Of a stretch of DNA of 64,000 nucleotides, positions 34,156 to 42,321 are shown piece by piece. The DNA is from Enhydrobacter aerosaccus (lineage in GTDB: Bacteria > Pseudomonadota > Alphaproteobacteria > Reyranellales > Reyranellaceae). The stretch covers positions 1 through 64,000 of the forward strand of contig CAIKZO010000077.1 of NCBI GenBank assembly GCA_903832005.1, in the 5' to 3' direction. How positions within the stretch are numbered: the stretch's first letter is position 1; every line of letters begins with the position of its first letter. The notes under the pieces are model-generated. The model was not told where the DNA came from, searched no databases, and was given only the letters and a program-made list of their open reading frames with translations. Made by a program: the position numbers and the translations under genes.

Positions 34156-35922
34156 TTAGAGAGTCTTCAGATAGGCGCGCCAGCCGCCGAGCGCGGTGAT
34201 GTCCGTGGCGCCCATGGTGGCGTGGCTCTCGCAGAGGAAGCCCAGCACGCTCGATCCGTCGGCCATGGCGATCGTGCCGATACCGAGTGGCGCGGGCACC
34301 TGACTGATGAACGCACCGACGGCGGCGCTGGGCAGGCTCCAGACCTCGAGTTCGATGGCGCCGCCGCCCTCGGTCATCCGCACAAGGCCGGGCCGCTGCG
34401 GCGGTCCGCCGGGCAGGGCGTAGAGGCGGTAGACCGGCGCCGACGTGCCGGCGCTCTCCAGGCGTCCGCCGAGTGAGGTCAGCTGGCCGTTGAGCGGCAA
34501 TCCCTCCATGTGCGCGCCCACGACGGCGATCGACACCCGATCCTCGGCGACGACGGGATCGTTGGCCGGCGGCGGCAGGGTCGAGGCGGTCTTGCCGAGC
34601 GGCAACGACAGCGATCTCTGCCAGCGCGCGCCGAAGGCGAGCAGGGCGCGCTCGGTGAAGGGCTGCGCCACCAGGGTGATGCCGAAGGGGAGACCATCGG
34701 GCCGGAAGCCGAACGGGAGTGCCAGCGCCGACAGGCCGAAGAAATTCACGAAGTTGGTGTAGTGGCCGAGATGCGCATTGTAGAGGATCGGCTCGTGCCG
34801 GAGCTGGGCCACCGTATAGATCGTGGCGGCCGTCGGAAGCGCCAGGAAATCCAGCCCCTGCGTGGCCGCTGTCGCGCGCGCTTTGAGTTCCGCGAGCTCG
34901 TACTGGCCCTCGAACGCATCGACGGCGCTGTACTCGCGACCGCCCAGGATGATCTGGCGCGTCTCGGGCCAGACGCCCGCGCCTTCGTGGACTTCCTCGA
35001 GAAAGGCGCCGACGGCGGCGGTGCGCTCGGCGACCCACGGGCCGTTGTAGAGAAGCTGCGCGGCCTCGCGAAACGGCGCGTAGTCGAACTCGACCGCGGT
35101 GCCGCCCATCGCCTTCAGTTTTTCGACGGCCTCGGCGTAGAGCGCGGCGTAGGCGCTGTCGCCGTGGAATTCGAGCGGCTTGGGAACGCCGAAGCGGAAC
35201 GTCCTGCCGATCGCCGGCGTCTTCTTCGGCGATGCGGTTACAGCCAGCACGGCATCGGCGTCGGCGCAGGAGAGCGCGAACACCGACACGCAGTCGAGCG
35301 AGGCGCAGGCCGGCACGACGCCGTCGGTGCTGAGCAGACCGGGCGTGGGCTTGAGGCCGACGATGTTGTTGAAGCCCGCCGGCACGCGGCCCGATCCCGC
35401 CGTGTCGGTGCCGAGCGCAAAGCTCACGAGACCTGCTGCTACCGCGACCGCCGAGCCCGAGCTCGATCCGCCCGGCACATAGTGCGCGTCGAACGGATTG
35501 CGCGGCACGCCATAGGGCGAGCGCACGCCCACCAGGCCGGTCGCGAACTGATCGAGATTGGTCTTGCCGATCACGATGGCGCCCGCATCGATCAGGCGCT
35601 GGACGGTCTCCGCGGTCTTCTCGGGGCTGTAAGCGAAGCCCGGGCAGGCGGCCGTGGTCTGGAGACCGATGACGTCGATATTGTCCTTCACCGCGAAGGG
35701 CACGCCGTAGAGCGGCAGGGACTCGATCTCGCCGCGCCGAGCCTCGAGTACCGCGGCGGCATCGCGCAGGGCTTCGTCGGGCAGGCGGCTGATCCAGACC
35801 TTGTCGTCGCCGGCGTCGGCAATGCGCTTCAGCACCTCTTCGACGACGGTGGAGCATTTGAGCGTACCCGCGCGGTACGCCGCGCGGAGCGAGTGGACGC
35901 CGAGGTCGGGAACGCTGGTCAT
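34156..35922 (-). CDS. atzF: Allophanate hydrolase (AtzF-like)
   Basis: 588 residues: an amidase-signature domain (1-~450) plus the smaller C-terminal domain found in AtzF/DUR1,2-type allophanate hydrolases. The Ser-cisSer-Lys triad is visible as K79 (FAVKDNID), S153 (GGSSSGS) and S177 (DTAGSGRVP), with spacing like characterised AtzF. It hydrolyses allophanate to ammonia and CO2 (with the C-terminal domain contributing in some enzymes). ATG 35922 is chosen where homology begins. It is divergent from atzG-atzE. No urea carboxylase or cyanuric acid hydrolase is in the window, so the allophanate source is not shown. Confidence 0.85.
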   Translation of the reverse strand: MTSVPDLGVHSLRAAYRAGTLKCSTVVEEVLKRIADAGDDKVWISRLPDEALRDAAAVLEARRGEIESLPLYGVPFAVKDNIDVIGLQTTAACPGFAYSPEKTAETVQRLIDAGAIVIGKTNLDQFATGLVGVRSPYGVPRNPFDAHYVPGGSSSGSAVAVAAGLVSFALGTDTAGSGRVPAGFNNIVGLKPTPGLLSTDGVVPACASLDCVSVFALSCADADAVLAVTASPKKTPAIGRTFRFGVPKPLEFHGDSAYAALYAEAVEKLKAMGGTAVEFDYAPFREAAQLLYNGPWVAERTAAVGAFLEEVHEGAGVWPETRQIILGGREYSAVDAFEGQYELAELKARATAATQGLDFLALPTAATIYTVAQLRHEPILYNAHLGHYTNFVNFFGLSALALPFGFRPDGLPFGITLVAQPFTERALLAFGARWQRSLSLPLGKTASTLPPPANDPVVAEDRVSIAVVGAHMEGLPLNGQLTSLGGRLESAGTSAPVYRLYALPGGPPQRPGLVRMTEGGGAIELEVWSLPSAAVGAFISQVPAPLGIGTIAMADGSSVLGFLCESHATMGATDITALGGWRAYLKTL

Positions 35923-35967
35923 GCTCCCTTCTAGCGAAGCCCCGCGGGGATTGCAGCCGCCAGATGC

Positions 35968-35984
35968 TTGGCATGCTCCTTGCG
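35968..35984 (+). promoter_or_regulatory. Sigma-54-type promoter candidate before atzG
   Basis: TTGGCATGCTCCTTGCG keeps the invariant GG and GC dinucleotides at the correct spacing (TGGCATG-N4-TTGC). It differs from consensus at three positions (T for C, a C at the purine, a final G). It ends 31 bases before ATG 36016. It lies in the 93-base divergent gap with atzF. Confidence 0.45.
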
Positions 35985-36015
35985 TTTCGGCCATATTGAA
36001 GGGGCCGGAGGAACG

Positions 36016-36204
36016 ATGAGCGAAAAGAAGCCCGACATAGCGAAATGGGTCGATGAAGCGGCCCTGGCGATCGGCCTGCCGATCGCGCCGCAGTATCGCG
36101 CCAACGTCATCCTGAACGTCGAGCGGTCGCTGGCGATCGCGGCCCCGCTGCTGGCCCTCGACCTCGACGACGACCTCAATCCGGCGCCGGTTTACCGGCC
36201 ATGA
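36016..36204 (+). CDS. atzG: DUF4089 small subunit (AtzG/HpxX-like)
   Basis: 62 residues, helical, with WVDEAALAIGLPIAPQYR and VERSLAIAAPLLAL typical of DUF4089. Such proteins form a complex with AtzE-type amidases and resemble a GatC-like partner. ATG 36016 has GGAGGAAC just upstream. The following amidase gene overlaps its stop by 4 bases (ATGA), consistent with a stoichiometric complex. The previous in-frame TTG start would cover the sigma-54 site and is rejected. Confidence 0.85.
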   Translation: MSEKKPDIAKWVDEAALAIGLPIAPQYRANVILNVERSLAIAAPLLALDLDDDLNPAPVYRP

Positions 36205-37583
36205 ATGACCCTCTGTCGAAGGCCGCGACGGCGGCCGAAATCGCGCGCGCCGTCAGCACCGGCAAGGTCAAAGCCGCCGCGGTGGTCGAAGCCGCCCTGG
36301 CCCGCATCCAGGCCGCCGAGCCGACGGTCAATGCCTTCACCGACGTCGTGGCCCAGCGCGCCCGCAAGCGTGCGGCCGAGATCGACGCCGGCCAGCACAT
36401 CGGGCCGCTGAGTGGCGTGCCGTTCGCGGTCAAGAACCTGTTCGACATCGAGGGCCTGCCGACGTGCGCCGGCTCCAAGATCAACGTCGACGGCCCGAAG
36501 GCCACGCGCGACGGAGCGCTGGTGCGCAAGCTCGAGGCGGCGGGCGCGATCCTGCTGGGCGGCCTCAACATGGGCGAATACGCCTACGACTTCACCGGCG
36601 AGAACGCGCACTACGGCCCGTCCCGCAATCCGCACGATCCCACGCGCATGACCGGCGGCTCGTCCGGCGGGTCGGGCGCCGCCGTCGCCGCCGGCGAAGT
36701 GCCGCTGTCGCTGGGCTCCGACACCAACGGCTCGATCCGCGTGCCCTCGTCGCTGTGCGGCTTGTTTGGCCTGAAGCCAACCTATGGGCGCCTGAGCCGC
36801 GCCGGGTCGTTTCCCTTCGTCGACGCTTTCGATCACCTGGGACCGTTGGCCCGCTCGACGGAAGATCTCGCTCTGTCGTTCGACGCCATGCAGGGCTGGG
36901 ATCCCGACGACAGCGCCTGCACCGACCGGATCGCCGAACCGACCCTGACTCGCCTGAAGGAGGGCATCGGCGGGCTGCGCATCGCCATCGCCGGCGACTA
37001 CTTCGCCAAGGGCGGCGAGCCGGAAGCCTTCGAAGCGGTGGCCACCGTCGCCAGGGCGCTGGGCGCCACGAAGACCGTCGTGCTGCCGCAGGCGGCGGCG
37101 GCGCGCGCGGCCGCCTACGTCATCACCGCAATGGAAGGCGGCCAGCTCCATCTCGAACGCCTCAAGAGCCGGCCGCAGGATTTCGACGGCGACACGCGCG
37201 AACGGCTGATGGCGGGCAACCTGCTGCCGGGCGCGTGGTACGTGAAAGCCCAGCGCTTCCGCCGCCACTATCGCGCCGCCGTACTTAAGATATTCGAGGA
37301 GGTCGACATCGTGCTGGCGCCGGCGACGCCGCGCTCCGCGCCCAAGCTCGGCCAGACCATGATGACGATCGATGGCGTCGAACTGCCGGTGCGTGCCAGC
37401 CTCGGCCTGTTCACCCAGCCAATCTCCTTCATCGGCCTGCCGGTGGTCGCCGTGCCGACCCGCAAACCGGGCGCCATGCCTATCGGCGTGCAGGTGATCG
37501 CCAAACCCTTCGACGAACAGGCGGCGTTGCGCGTGTCCGCCCATCTCGAGAAAGAACGCGTCTGCGTCTCGGCGCCGGCCTAG
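36201..37583 (+). CDS. atzE: AtzE/HpxY-like amidase (ureido-amide hydrolase)
   Basis: 460 residues of the amidase-signature family, with triad K78 (FAVKNLFD), S154 in TGGSSGGSG and S178 in DTNGSIRVPS. Opening and overall length match the AtzE family: AtzE hydrolyses 1-carboxybiuret, while the related HpxY acts in oxalurate breakdown. Translationally coupled to the DUF4089 partner and followed by the AtzH/HpxZ-like gene. Which substrate applies here cannot be settled from sequence. Confidence 0.88.
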   Translation: MNDPLSKAATAAEIARAVSTGKVKAAAVVEAALARIQAAEPTVNAFTDVVAQRARKRAAEIDAGQHIGPLSGVPFAVKNLFDIEGLPTCAGSKINVDGPKATRDGALVRKLEAAGAILLGGLNMGEYAYDFTGENAHYGPSRNPHDPTRMTGGSSGGSGAAVAAGEVPLSLGSDTNGSIRVPSSLCGLFGLKPTYGRLSRAGSFPFVDAFDHLGPLARSTEDLALSFDAMQGWDPDDSACTDRIAEPTLTRLKEGIGGLRIAIAGDYFAKGGEPEAFEAVATVARALGATKTVVLPQAAAARAAAYVITAMEGGQLHLERLKSRPQDFDGDTRERLMAGNLLPGAWYVKAQRFRRHYRAAVLKIFEEVDIVLAPATPRSAPKLGQTMMTIDGVELPVRASLGLFTQPISFIGLPVVAVPTRKPGAMPIGVQVIAKPFDEQAALRVSAHLEKERVCVSAPA

Positions 37584-37592
37584 GAGAAGCAA

Positions 37593-38003
37593 ATGGAAAT
37601 CAATATCCCCGCGGTCGTGGCCGAAGTGACCGCCGCGTTCCACCGCTACGAGACGGCGCTCAACAGCAACGACGTCGCCACGCTCGACGAGCTGTTCTGG
37701 AACAGCCCGCATACGCTTCGTTATGGCGTGGGCGAGCAACTCTACGGCGCCGAACAAATCGCCGCGTTCCGCGCCGGCCGCGATCCCGGCACGGGCGGCA
37801 GTGCGGTGAAGCGCGACCTGCTGAAGCTCTGGGTCGTGACCTACGGCCACGACTTCGGCACCGCCAATTGCGAGTTCCTGCGCCAAGGCGCCAGCAAGAT
37901 CGGTCGCCAGAGCCACACCTGGATGCGCACGTCCGAGGGTTGGCGCATCGTCGCCGCGCACGTCTCGCTGCTGGGTGACCCGACGCCGATGAAGAAGGCG
38001 TAG
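37593..38003 (+). CDS. AtzH/HpxZ-like SnoaL-fold protein (DUF3225)
   Basis: 136 residues, cystatin/NTF2-like fold. [20 protein letters not shown] at residues ~7-26, [14 protein letters not shown] and [20 protein letters not shown] are typical of HpxZ/AtzH proteins. AtzH is reported to accompany AtzG-AtzE in cyanurate-degrading operons, and HpxZ accompanies HpxXY in oxalurate use. AGGAGAAGC precedes the ATG. Part of the atzG-atzE operon (9-base gap). Confidence 0.85.
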   Translation: MEINIPAVVAEVTAAFHRYETALNSNDVATLDELFWNSPHTLRYGVGEQLYGAEQIAAFRAGRDPGTGGSAVKRDLLKLWVVTYGHDFGTANCEFLRQGASKIGRQSHTWMRTSEGWRIVAAHVSLLGDPTPMKKA

Positions 38004-38305
38004 TTCAAGCGATAAACGTCAGTAACGACCATAAGTCGGGATTCTGGACAACGCTTCTATAGTAGCGGCACGCCGCTGCTTCAGGGGAGCTTGTTGAGAT
38101 GTTCGACGACCCGAAACGTCCGTTGCGCAATGCAACAGATGTAAAAACGCTTTCGAGCGGTTTTCCGTGTGAGCCCTTGGCGGAAACGCCTGATTCCACT
38201 GCATCGGATCGCGCCGCCGGTTTTTCAACGGTTTATAAACCGCGAAAACCGTCTACAGTGCCGGCGGGAACAGATACGGGCACAAGACCCGCGGGAGGAA
38301 ACGAG
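38004..38305. other. 302-base non-coding stretch before the TRAP operon
   Basis: No gene is supported. An open frame from ATG 38099 runs into the TRAP binding protein, but its first 69 codons have no family features, and a strong ribosome site precedes the internal start at 38306. The stretch holds a nested palindrome at 38218-38251 and a moderately AT-rich segment at 38120-38250 that probably contains the promoter. Confidence 0.5.
38218..38251. promoter_or_regulatory. Nested palindromic operator upstream of the TRAP transporter
   Basis: A perfect 12-base palindrome GGTTTATAAACC (38230-38241) sits between outer arms CGGTTTT (38218-38224) and AAAACCG (38245-38251). It lies 55-88 bases upstream of the TRAP binding protein start. 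The pattern suits a dimeric regulator of LacI or GntR type, but no such gene is adjacent. Confidence 0.5.
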
Positions 38306-39307
38306 ATGCGATCAGTCGGGCGTCGTTCGTTCGTGCTGGGTGCCGCGATGGCGCCCGCGATCATCGGCAGGGCCAATGCGGCCACGATGAAGCTCAAGCT
38401 CTCCTCGTCGCTGCCGAACGATCCGAAGTACGCCAACGGCCGCGTCTACTACGACAACCTCGTGAAGCAGATCAAAGCGGGCGGACTCGACGGCGACGTC
38501 GAGGTGGCCTTCTTCCCCGACAACCAGCTCGGCCAGGAGATCGACGTCATCAACTCGGTGAAGCTCGGCGTCATCGACATGATGGTCTCGGGCTCGTCGA
38601 TCTCGGCGAACCTTGTGCCGTTCATCGGCATCCTCGACCTGGGTTACCTCTTCACCAGCTATCCGCAGATGACCAAGGCGCTCGACGCAGGTGCCGCCAA
38701 GCCGTTCGAGGATGCGCTGCTGAAGGGCGCCAACATCCACATCATCGCCTGGGCCTATAATTTTGGCGCGCGCAGCGTGCTGTCCAAGAAGCCGGTGAAG
38801 ACGCCGGAGGACCTGGCGGGGCTCAAGATTCGTACCCTGCCGAACCCGATTATCACCGAGTGCCTCCGCCTGATGGGCGCCGCGGCGACGCCGCTCGCGT
38901 TCGGCGAGATCTACACGGCGCTGCAGGCGGGTGTGCTCGACGGGCTGGAGCACGATCCGCCCACCATCCTCGCCAGCAAGTTCTTCGAGACGGCGAAATA
39001 CTATGCGCTCACCGAGCACATCTTCTCGCCGCTCACGACCTACATGAGCGACGCCACCTTCAAGCGCATGCCGGCCAAGCTGCGCGACGGCTTCATCGAC
39101 GCGGCGAAGAAGGCCGCCGTCGATACTCGCGCGCACGGCCTCGCCGTCGAGAAGGAGGCGCTCGAGACGCTCAAGACCAAGGGCGTCACGGTGGTCGAGT
39201 GCGATAAGGAAGCCTTCCGCAAGCGCGTGCTGCCGCAGACCGACAACTTCATGAAGACGCGCCCCGAATCGAAGGCGGTCATCGAGATGATCCGCGCGAC
39301 GACCTAG
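38306..39307 (+). CDS. TRAP transporter substrate-binding protein (DctP type)
   Basis: 333 residues. Twin-arginine-like leader GRRSFVLGAAMAPAIIG; mature part starts near MKLKLSSSLPNDPKYANGR. DctP hallmarks include ELxxQLG-like FFPDNQLGQEIDVINSVKLG, FGARSVLSKKPVKTPEDLAG and IRTLPNPIITECLRLMGA, where the Arg binds the ligand carboxylate. GGGAGGAAACGAG before ATG 38306 fixes the start. It delivers an organic acid to the fused permease encoded 11 bases downstream. Confidence 0.92.
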   Translation: MRSVGRRSFVLGAAMAPAIIGRANAATMKLKLSSSLPNDPKYANGRVYYDNLVKQIKAGGLDGDVEVAFFPDNQLGQEIDVINSVKLGVIDMMVSGSSISANLVPFIGILDLGYLFTSYPQMTKALDAGAAKPFEDALLKGANIHIIAWAYNFGARSVLSKKPVKTPEDLAGLKIRTLPNPIITECLRLMGAAATPLAFGEIYTALQAGVLDGLEHDPPTILASKFFETAKYYALTEHIFSPLTTYMSDATFKRMPAKLRDGFIDAAKKAAVDTRAHGLAVEKEALETLKTKGVTVVECDKEAFRKRVLPQTDNFMKTRPESKAVIEMIRATT

Positions 39308-39318
39308 GCACGATCCGC

Positions 39319-41130
39319 GTGCCGTTCCTGCTGCGTCTCACCGATGCCGTCGCGGCGCTGCTGCTCGCGGCGGATCTGGTCGTCGTCTGCGGATCGGTGA
39401 TCCTGCGCTCGTGGTTCGGCGCGCCGGTGGAGTGGGCCGACGACGTGGCGCGCGGCCTGATGGTGGGCTCGAGCTTCTTCGGCGCGGCCAGCGCGATCGC
39501 GCGGTCGGAAAATCCCGGCGTGTCGTTCTTCGTCGACCTGCTGCCCCCGGGGCCGCGCAAGGTGCTCGATTCGATGGGCGCGCTGCTGGTCGCGGTTGTG
39601 TCGGCCTATGTCGCGGGCACGGCCCTCACCATGGGTTTCCTGACGACCGGCCAGACCACCGGCTCGGGCCTGCCGCTCGAATGGACCTTCTATCCGATGG
39701 GCGTGGGCGCGCTTTGCATGACGCTGTTCGCGCTCGACATCTTCCGCCGCCGCCCGGTGCGCGAGATCGCCACCGGCATCGCGGCGACAGCGGCCATCGC
39801 GGTTCTCTATGTTGCCTGGGATCAGCTCTCGCCGAACACCGTGCCGTCGTCGATGAGTCTGATGCTGCTGGGCTTTGTGGTCGTGCTGGTGGGCGGCCTG
39901 CCGATCGGCTTTGCGCTGGCCCTCTCTGCGCTGATCTTCATCTGGGTCGAGGGTACGTTGCCCGGCGTGATCTTCGCGCAGCAAATGGCGCGCGGGATCG
40001 ACAATTTCGTGCTGCTCGCCATCCCGTTCTTCATTCTGGTCGGCTATCTGATGGAAGCCAACGGCATGTCGGTGCGCCTGATCGCGCTCCTGCAGCGGCT
40101 GATCGGCAACATGCGCGGCGGCCTGAACGTCGTGATGGTGGCCTCGATGGTGCTGTTCTCCGGCATCTCGGGCTCCAAGATGGCCGATGTCGCCGCGGTC
40201 GGCTCGGTGCTGATCCCGGCCGCGCGCCGCTCGGGCCAGAAGCCCGGCAGTGCGGTGGCCTTGCTCGCGGCCTCGGCGGTGATGGCTGAGACCATCCCGC
40301 CCTGCATCAATCTCATCATCCTGGGCTTTGTCGCCAACATCTCGATCGGCGGCCTGTTCATGGCGGGGCTGCTGCCGGCCGGGCTGATGGCGGTGGCGTT
40401 GATCGTCGTGTCGATCGTCTTCGGCAAGCGCGCCGTGGCGGCCAAGCTCGAGGCGGCGCCCGAGATGACGACGTCGAGTCTGTGGGGCGGTGGCCTTGCG
40501 TCGTTCGGCCTGATCGCGCTGATCTTCGGCGGCTTCAAGAGCGGCTTCGCGACCGCGACCGAGATCTCGGCCTTTGCCGTGGTCTATGCGCTGGTCGTGG
40601 GCGGCATTGTGTTCCGCGAGTTGGGCGTGAAGTCGGCCGCCCAGAGCTTCGTTTATGCCGCGACCCGCTCGGGCCTCGTGCTGTTCATCGTCTCGGCGGC
40701 GCAGTCGCTGGCCTTCGTGCTCACCTTGCAACAGGTGCCGCATGCCGTGGCCGATCTGCTGATCCAGCTCTCGGGCACCGGCACGTGGCTCTTCCTGCTG
40801 CTGTCGATCGGCATCCTGGTGGTGATGGGATCGGTGCTGGAGGGCGCGGCGGCCTTGATCATCTTCGGGCCGCTCTTGATGCCGGTGGCGGTGAAGCTCG
40901 GTGTCGATCCGCTGCATTTCGGCGTCGTGCTGGTGTTTGGCATGGGCATCGGATTGTTTGCCCCACCGCTCGGCCTCGGCCTCTACGGCGCCTGCCTGAT
41001 CGGCAAGGTGCCGATCGAGGAGACGGTGAAGCCGATCCTGGGCTATCTCGGTCTGTTGTTCCTCTGCCTGTTGGTGATCGCCTTCGTGCCGGCGATCAGT
41101 ACCTGGCTGCCGCATGCGTTAGGCTACTGA
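39319..41130 (+). CDS. Fused TRAP transporter permease (DctQ-DctM)
   Basis: 603 residues joining both permease parts. Residues ~1-165 are the four-helix DctQ part (VVVCGSVILRSWFGAPVEWADD). Residues ~175-603 are DctM with about 12 helices (LPIGFALALSALIFIWVEG, FSGISGSKMADVAAVGSVLI, IPPCINLIILGFVANISIGG). It drives Na+- or H+-coupled uptake of the ligand bound by the upstream DctP. GTG is the start codon; no strong ribosome site is visible. Fusion of Q and M is known but less common than separate genes. Confidence 0.92.
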   Translation: MPFLLRLTDAVAALLLAADLVVVCGSVILRSWFGAPVEWADDVARGLMVGSSFFGAASAIARSENPGVSFFVDLLPPGPRKVLDSMGALLVAVVSAYVAGTALTMGFLTTGQTTGSGLPLEWTFYPMGVGALCMTLFALDIFRRRPVREIATGIAATAAIAVLYVAWDQLSPNTVPSSMSLMLLGFVVVLVGGLPIGFALALSALIFIWVEGTLPGVIFAQQMARGIDNFVLLAIPFFILVGYLMEANGMSVRLIALLQRLIGNMRGGLNVVMVASMVLFSGISGSKMADVAAVGSVLIPAARRSGQKPGSAVALLAASAVMAETIPPCINLIILGFVANISIGGLFMAGLLPAGLMAVALIVVSIVFGKRAVAAKLEAAPEMTTSSLWGGGLASFGLIALIFGGFKSGFATATEISAFAVVYALVVGGIVFRELGVKSAAQSFVYAATRSGLVLFIVSAAQSLAFVLTLQQVPHAVADLLIQLSGTGTWLFLLLSIGILVVMGSVLEGAAALIIFGPLLMPVAVKLGVDPLHFGVVLVFGMGIGLFAPPLGLGLYGACLIGKVPIEETVKPILGYLGLLFLCLLVIAFVPAISTWLPHALGY

Positions 41131-41131
41131 T

Positions 41132-42109
41132 ATGAAGCTGTTGCTGACCCACGTGCCGCAGGCGCGGACCCAATATTATGGCGCGGCGGCCCTTGCCGAG
41201 TTGAAGTCGCTGATCGAGGTCGTGCAGCACGAAGGCGCCGTACCGCTCGACGCCAAGGGCCTGATCGCGGCCGCCCGCGACGTCGATTTCATCATCGCCG
41301 ACCGCACCACGCCGGTGCCGGCGGAAGTCTTCGAGAATTTGCCCAGGCTCAAGGTCGTGATGCGGAGCGCCATCGACATCCGCAACATCGACCAGGCGGC
41401 CGCGTCGAAGGCGGGCGTGCTGGTGACCCATGCCGAGGCAGGCTTCGTGCCGTCGGTGGTCGAGCTCACGGTCGGCTTCCTGGTCGATCTTTCGCGCGGC
41501 ATCTCGCGTGCCTCGACGCAGTATCGCGACGGCCAAAAGCCCGAGATCAAAGTGGGCCGCCAGCTCTCGGGCAGCACCGTCGGCATCATCGGCTACGGCC
41601 GCATCTCGCGCGCGCTGGCGCCGGTGCTGGCGGCGATGGGCATGAAAGTGACGGTGAGCGATCCCTATGCGCAGGTCGACGACCGCCGCTTCGTGAAGCT
41701 GCCGATGGACGAGTTGCTGGCCCAGGCCGACTACGTAGTCTGCCTCGCCATCGCCAACGAGGAGACCGAGAACCTGCTCGACGCGGCGGCCTTCGCGCGC
41801 ATGAAGCCCGACGCCTTCTTCATCAACATGTCGCGCGGCAACCTGATCGATGAGGCGGCATTGGCGAAGGTGCTGAGCGAAGGCCGCATCGCCGGCGCCG
41901 CGATGGACGTCGGCCGCGCAGCGGACCAGATGCCGTCGCCCGAACTGGCGCGCCTGCCCAATGTCATCGCCACGCCACATATCGGCGGCCTGACGCCGCC
42001 TGCCAGCGAGAGCCAGGCTTTCGATACGGTGCGCCAGGTGGCGGCATTGATGAAAGGCGAGATGCCGCCGGGCGCGGCCAATCCCAAAGAGTGGACACGT
42101 CGGGCTTGA
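41132..42109 (+). CDS. D-isomer-specific 2-hydroxyacid dehydrogenase
   Basis: 325 residues. NAD-binding GIIGYGRISRALAPVLAAMG near residues 148-167, catalytic Arg in NMSRGNLIDEAAL and the catalytic His in IATPHIGGLTPPASESQ. It reduces a 2-oxo acid or oxidises a D-2-hydroxy acid. It starts directly after the permease gene (1-base gap), so it probably handles the TRAP-imported acid. Confidence 0.9.
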   Translation: MKLLLTHVPQARTQYYGAAALAELKSLIEVVQHEGAVPLDAKGLIAAARDVDFIIADRTTPVPAEVFENLPRLKVVMRSAIDIRNIDQAAASKAGVLVTHAEAGFVPSVVELTVGFLVDLSRGISRASTQYRDGQKPEIKVGRQLSGSTVGIIGYGRISRALAPVLAAMGMKVTVSDPYAQVDDRRFVKLPMDELLAQADYVVCLAIANEETENLLDAAAFARMKPDAFFINMSRGNLIDEAALAKVLSEGRIAGAAMDVGRAADQMPSPELARLPNVIATPHIGGLTPPASESQAFDTVRQVAALMKGEMPPGAANPKEWTRRA

Positions 42110-42139
42110 TACCGCGGGGCGGAGGATTACCTTCCGCAG

Positions 42140-42319
42140 ATGACCAACGTGCAGGACCTGTTCCCCGTGAACGTCGCCGAATCGGAGCTCGAGGATTACA
42201 GCGTCACCGACGCCGGGTGGTATGCCGTCGACGATGCCGAGAAGATCGTCCTTGGGCCGTTCGTGAGCCTGGAAGAATGCGAGCGCGCGATCCGCGAGCG
42301 GTCGAGGCCGCCGGTCTAG
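42140..42319 (+). CDS. Small acidic hypothetical protein (59 aa)
   Basis: ATG 42140 to TAG 42317-42319 encodes MTNVQDLFPVNVAESELEDY, then SVTDAGWYAVDDAEKIVLGP, then a short helix with EECERAIRERSR. The pattern GWYAVDD...KIVLGPFVSLEECERAI resembles small SPOR-like or surface-binding modules, but no family is assigned. It fits exactly between the dehydrogenase and the next gene (2-base gap), and codon use matches its neighbours. Probably real. Confidence 0.55.
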   Translation: MTNVQDLFPVNVAESELEDYSVTDAGWYAVDDAEKIVLGPFVSLEECERAIRERSRPPV

Positions 42320-42321
42320 CC

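Noticed and set aside
38066-38082. CGGCACGCCGCTGC as a sigma-54 site upstream of the TRAP operon
   Set aside because: The GG-to-GC spacing is one base short, which abolishes sigma-54 recognition.
38099-38305. 69-codon upstream extension or small ORF before the TRAP binding protein
   Set aside because: No family features; a strong ribosome site and export leader place the start at 38306, and the region carries the operator palindrome.
39304-41115. 603-codon open frame antisense to the TRAP permease
   Set aside because: Composition is Gln/His/Arg-rich and opposite to a clear membrane protein; a shadow frame.
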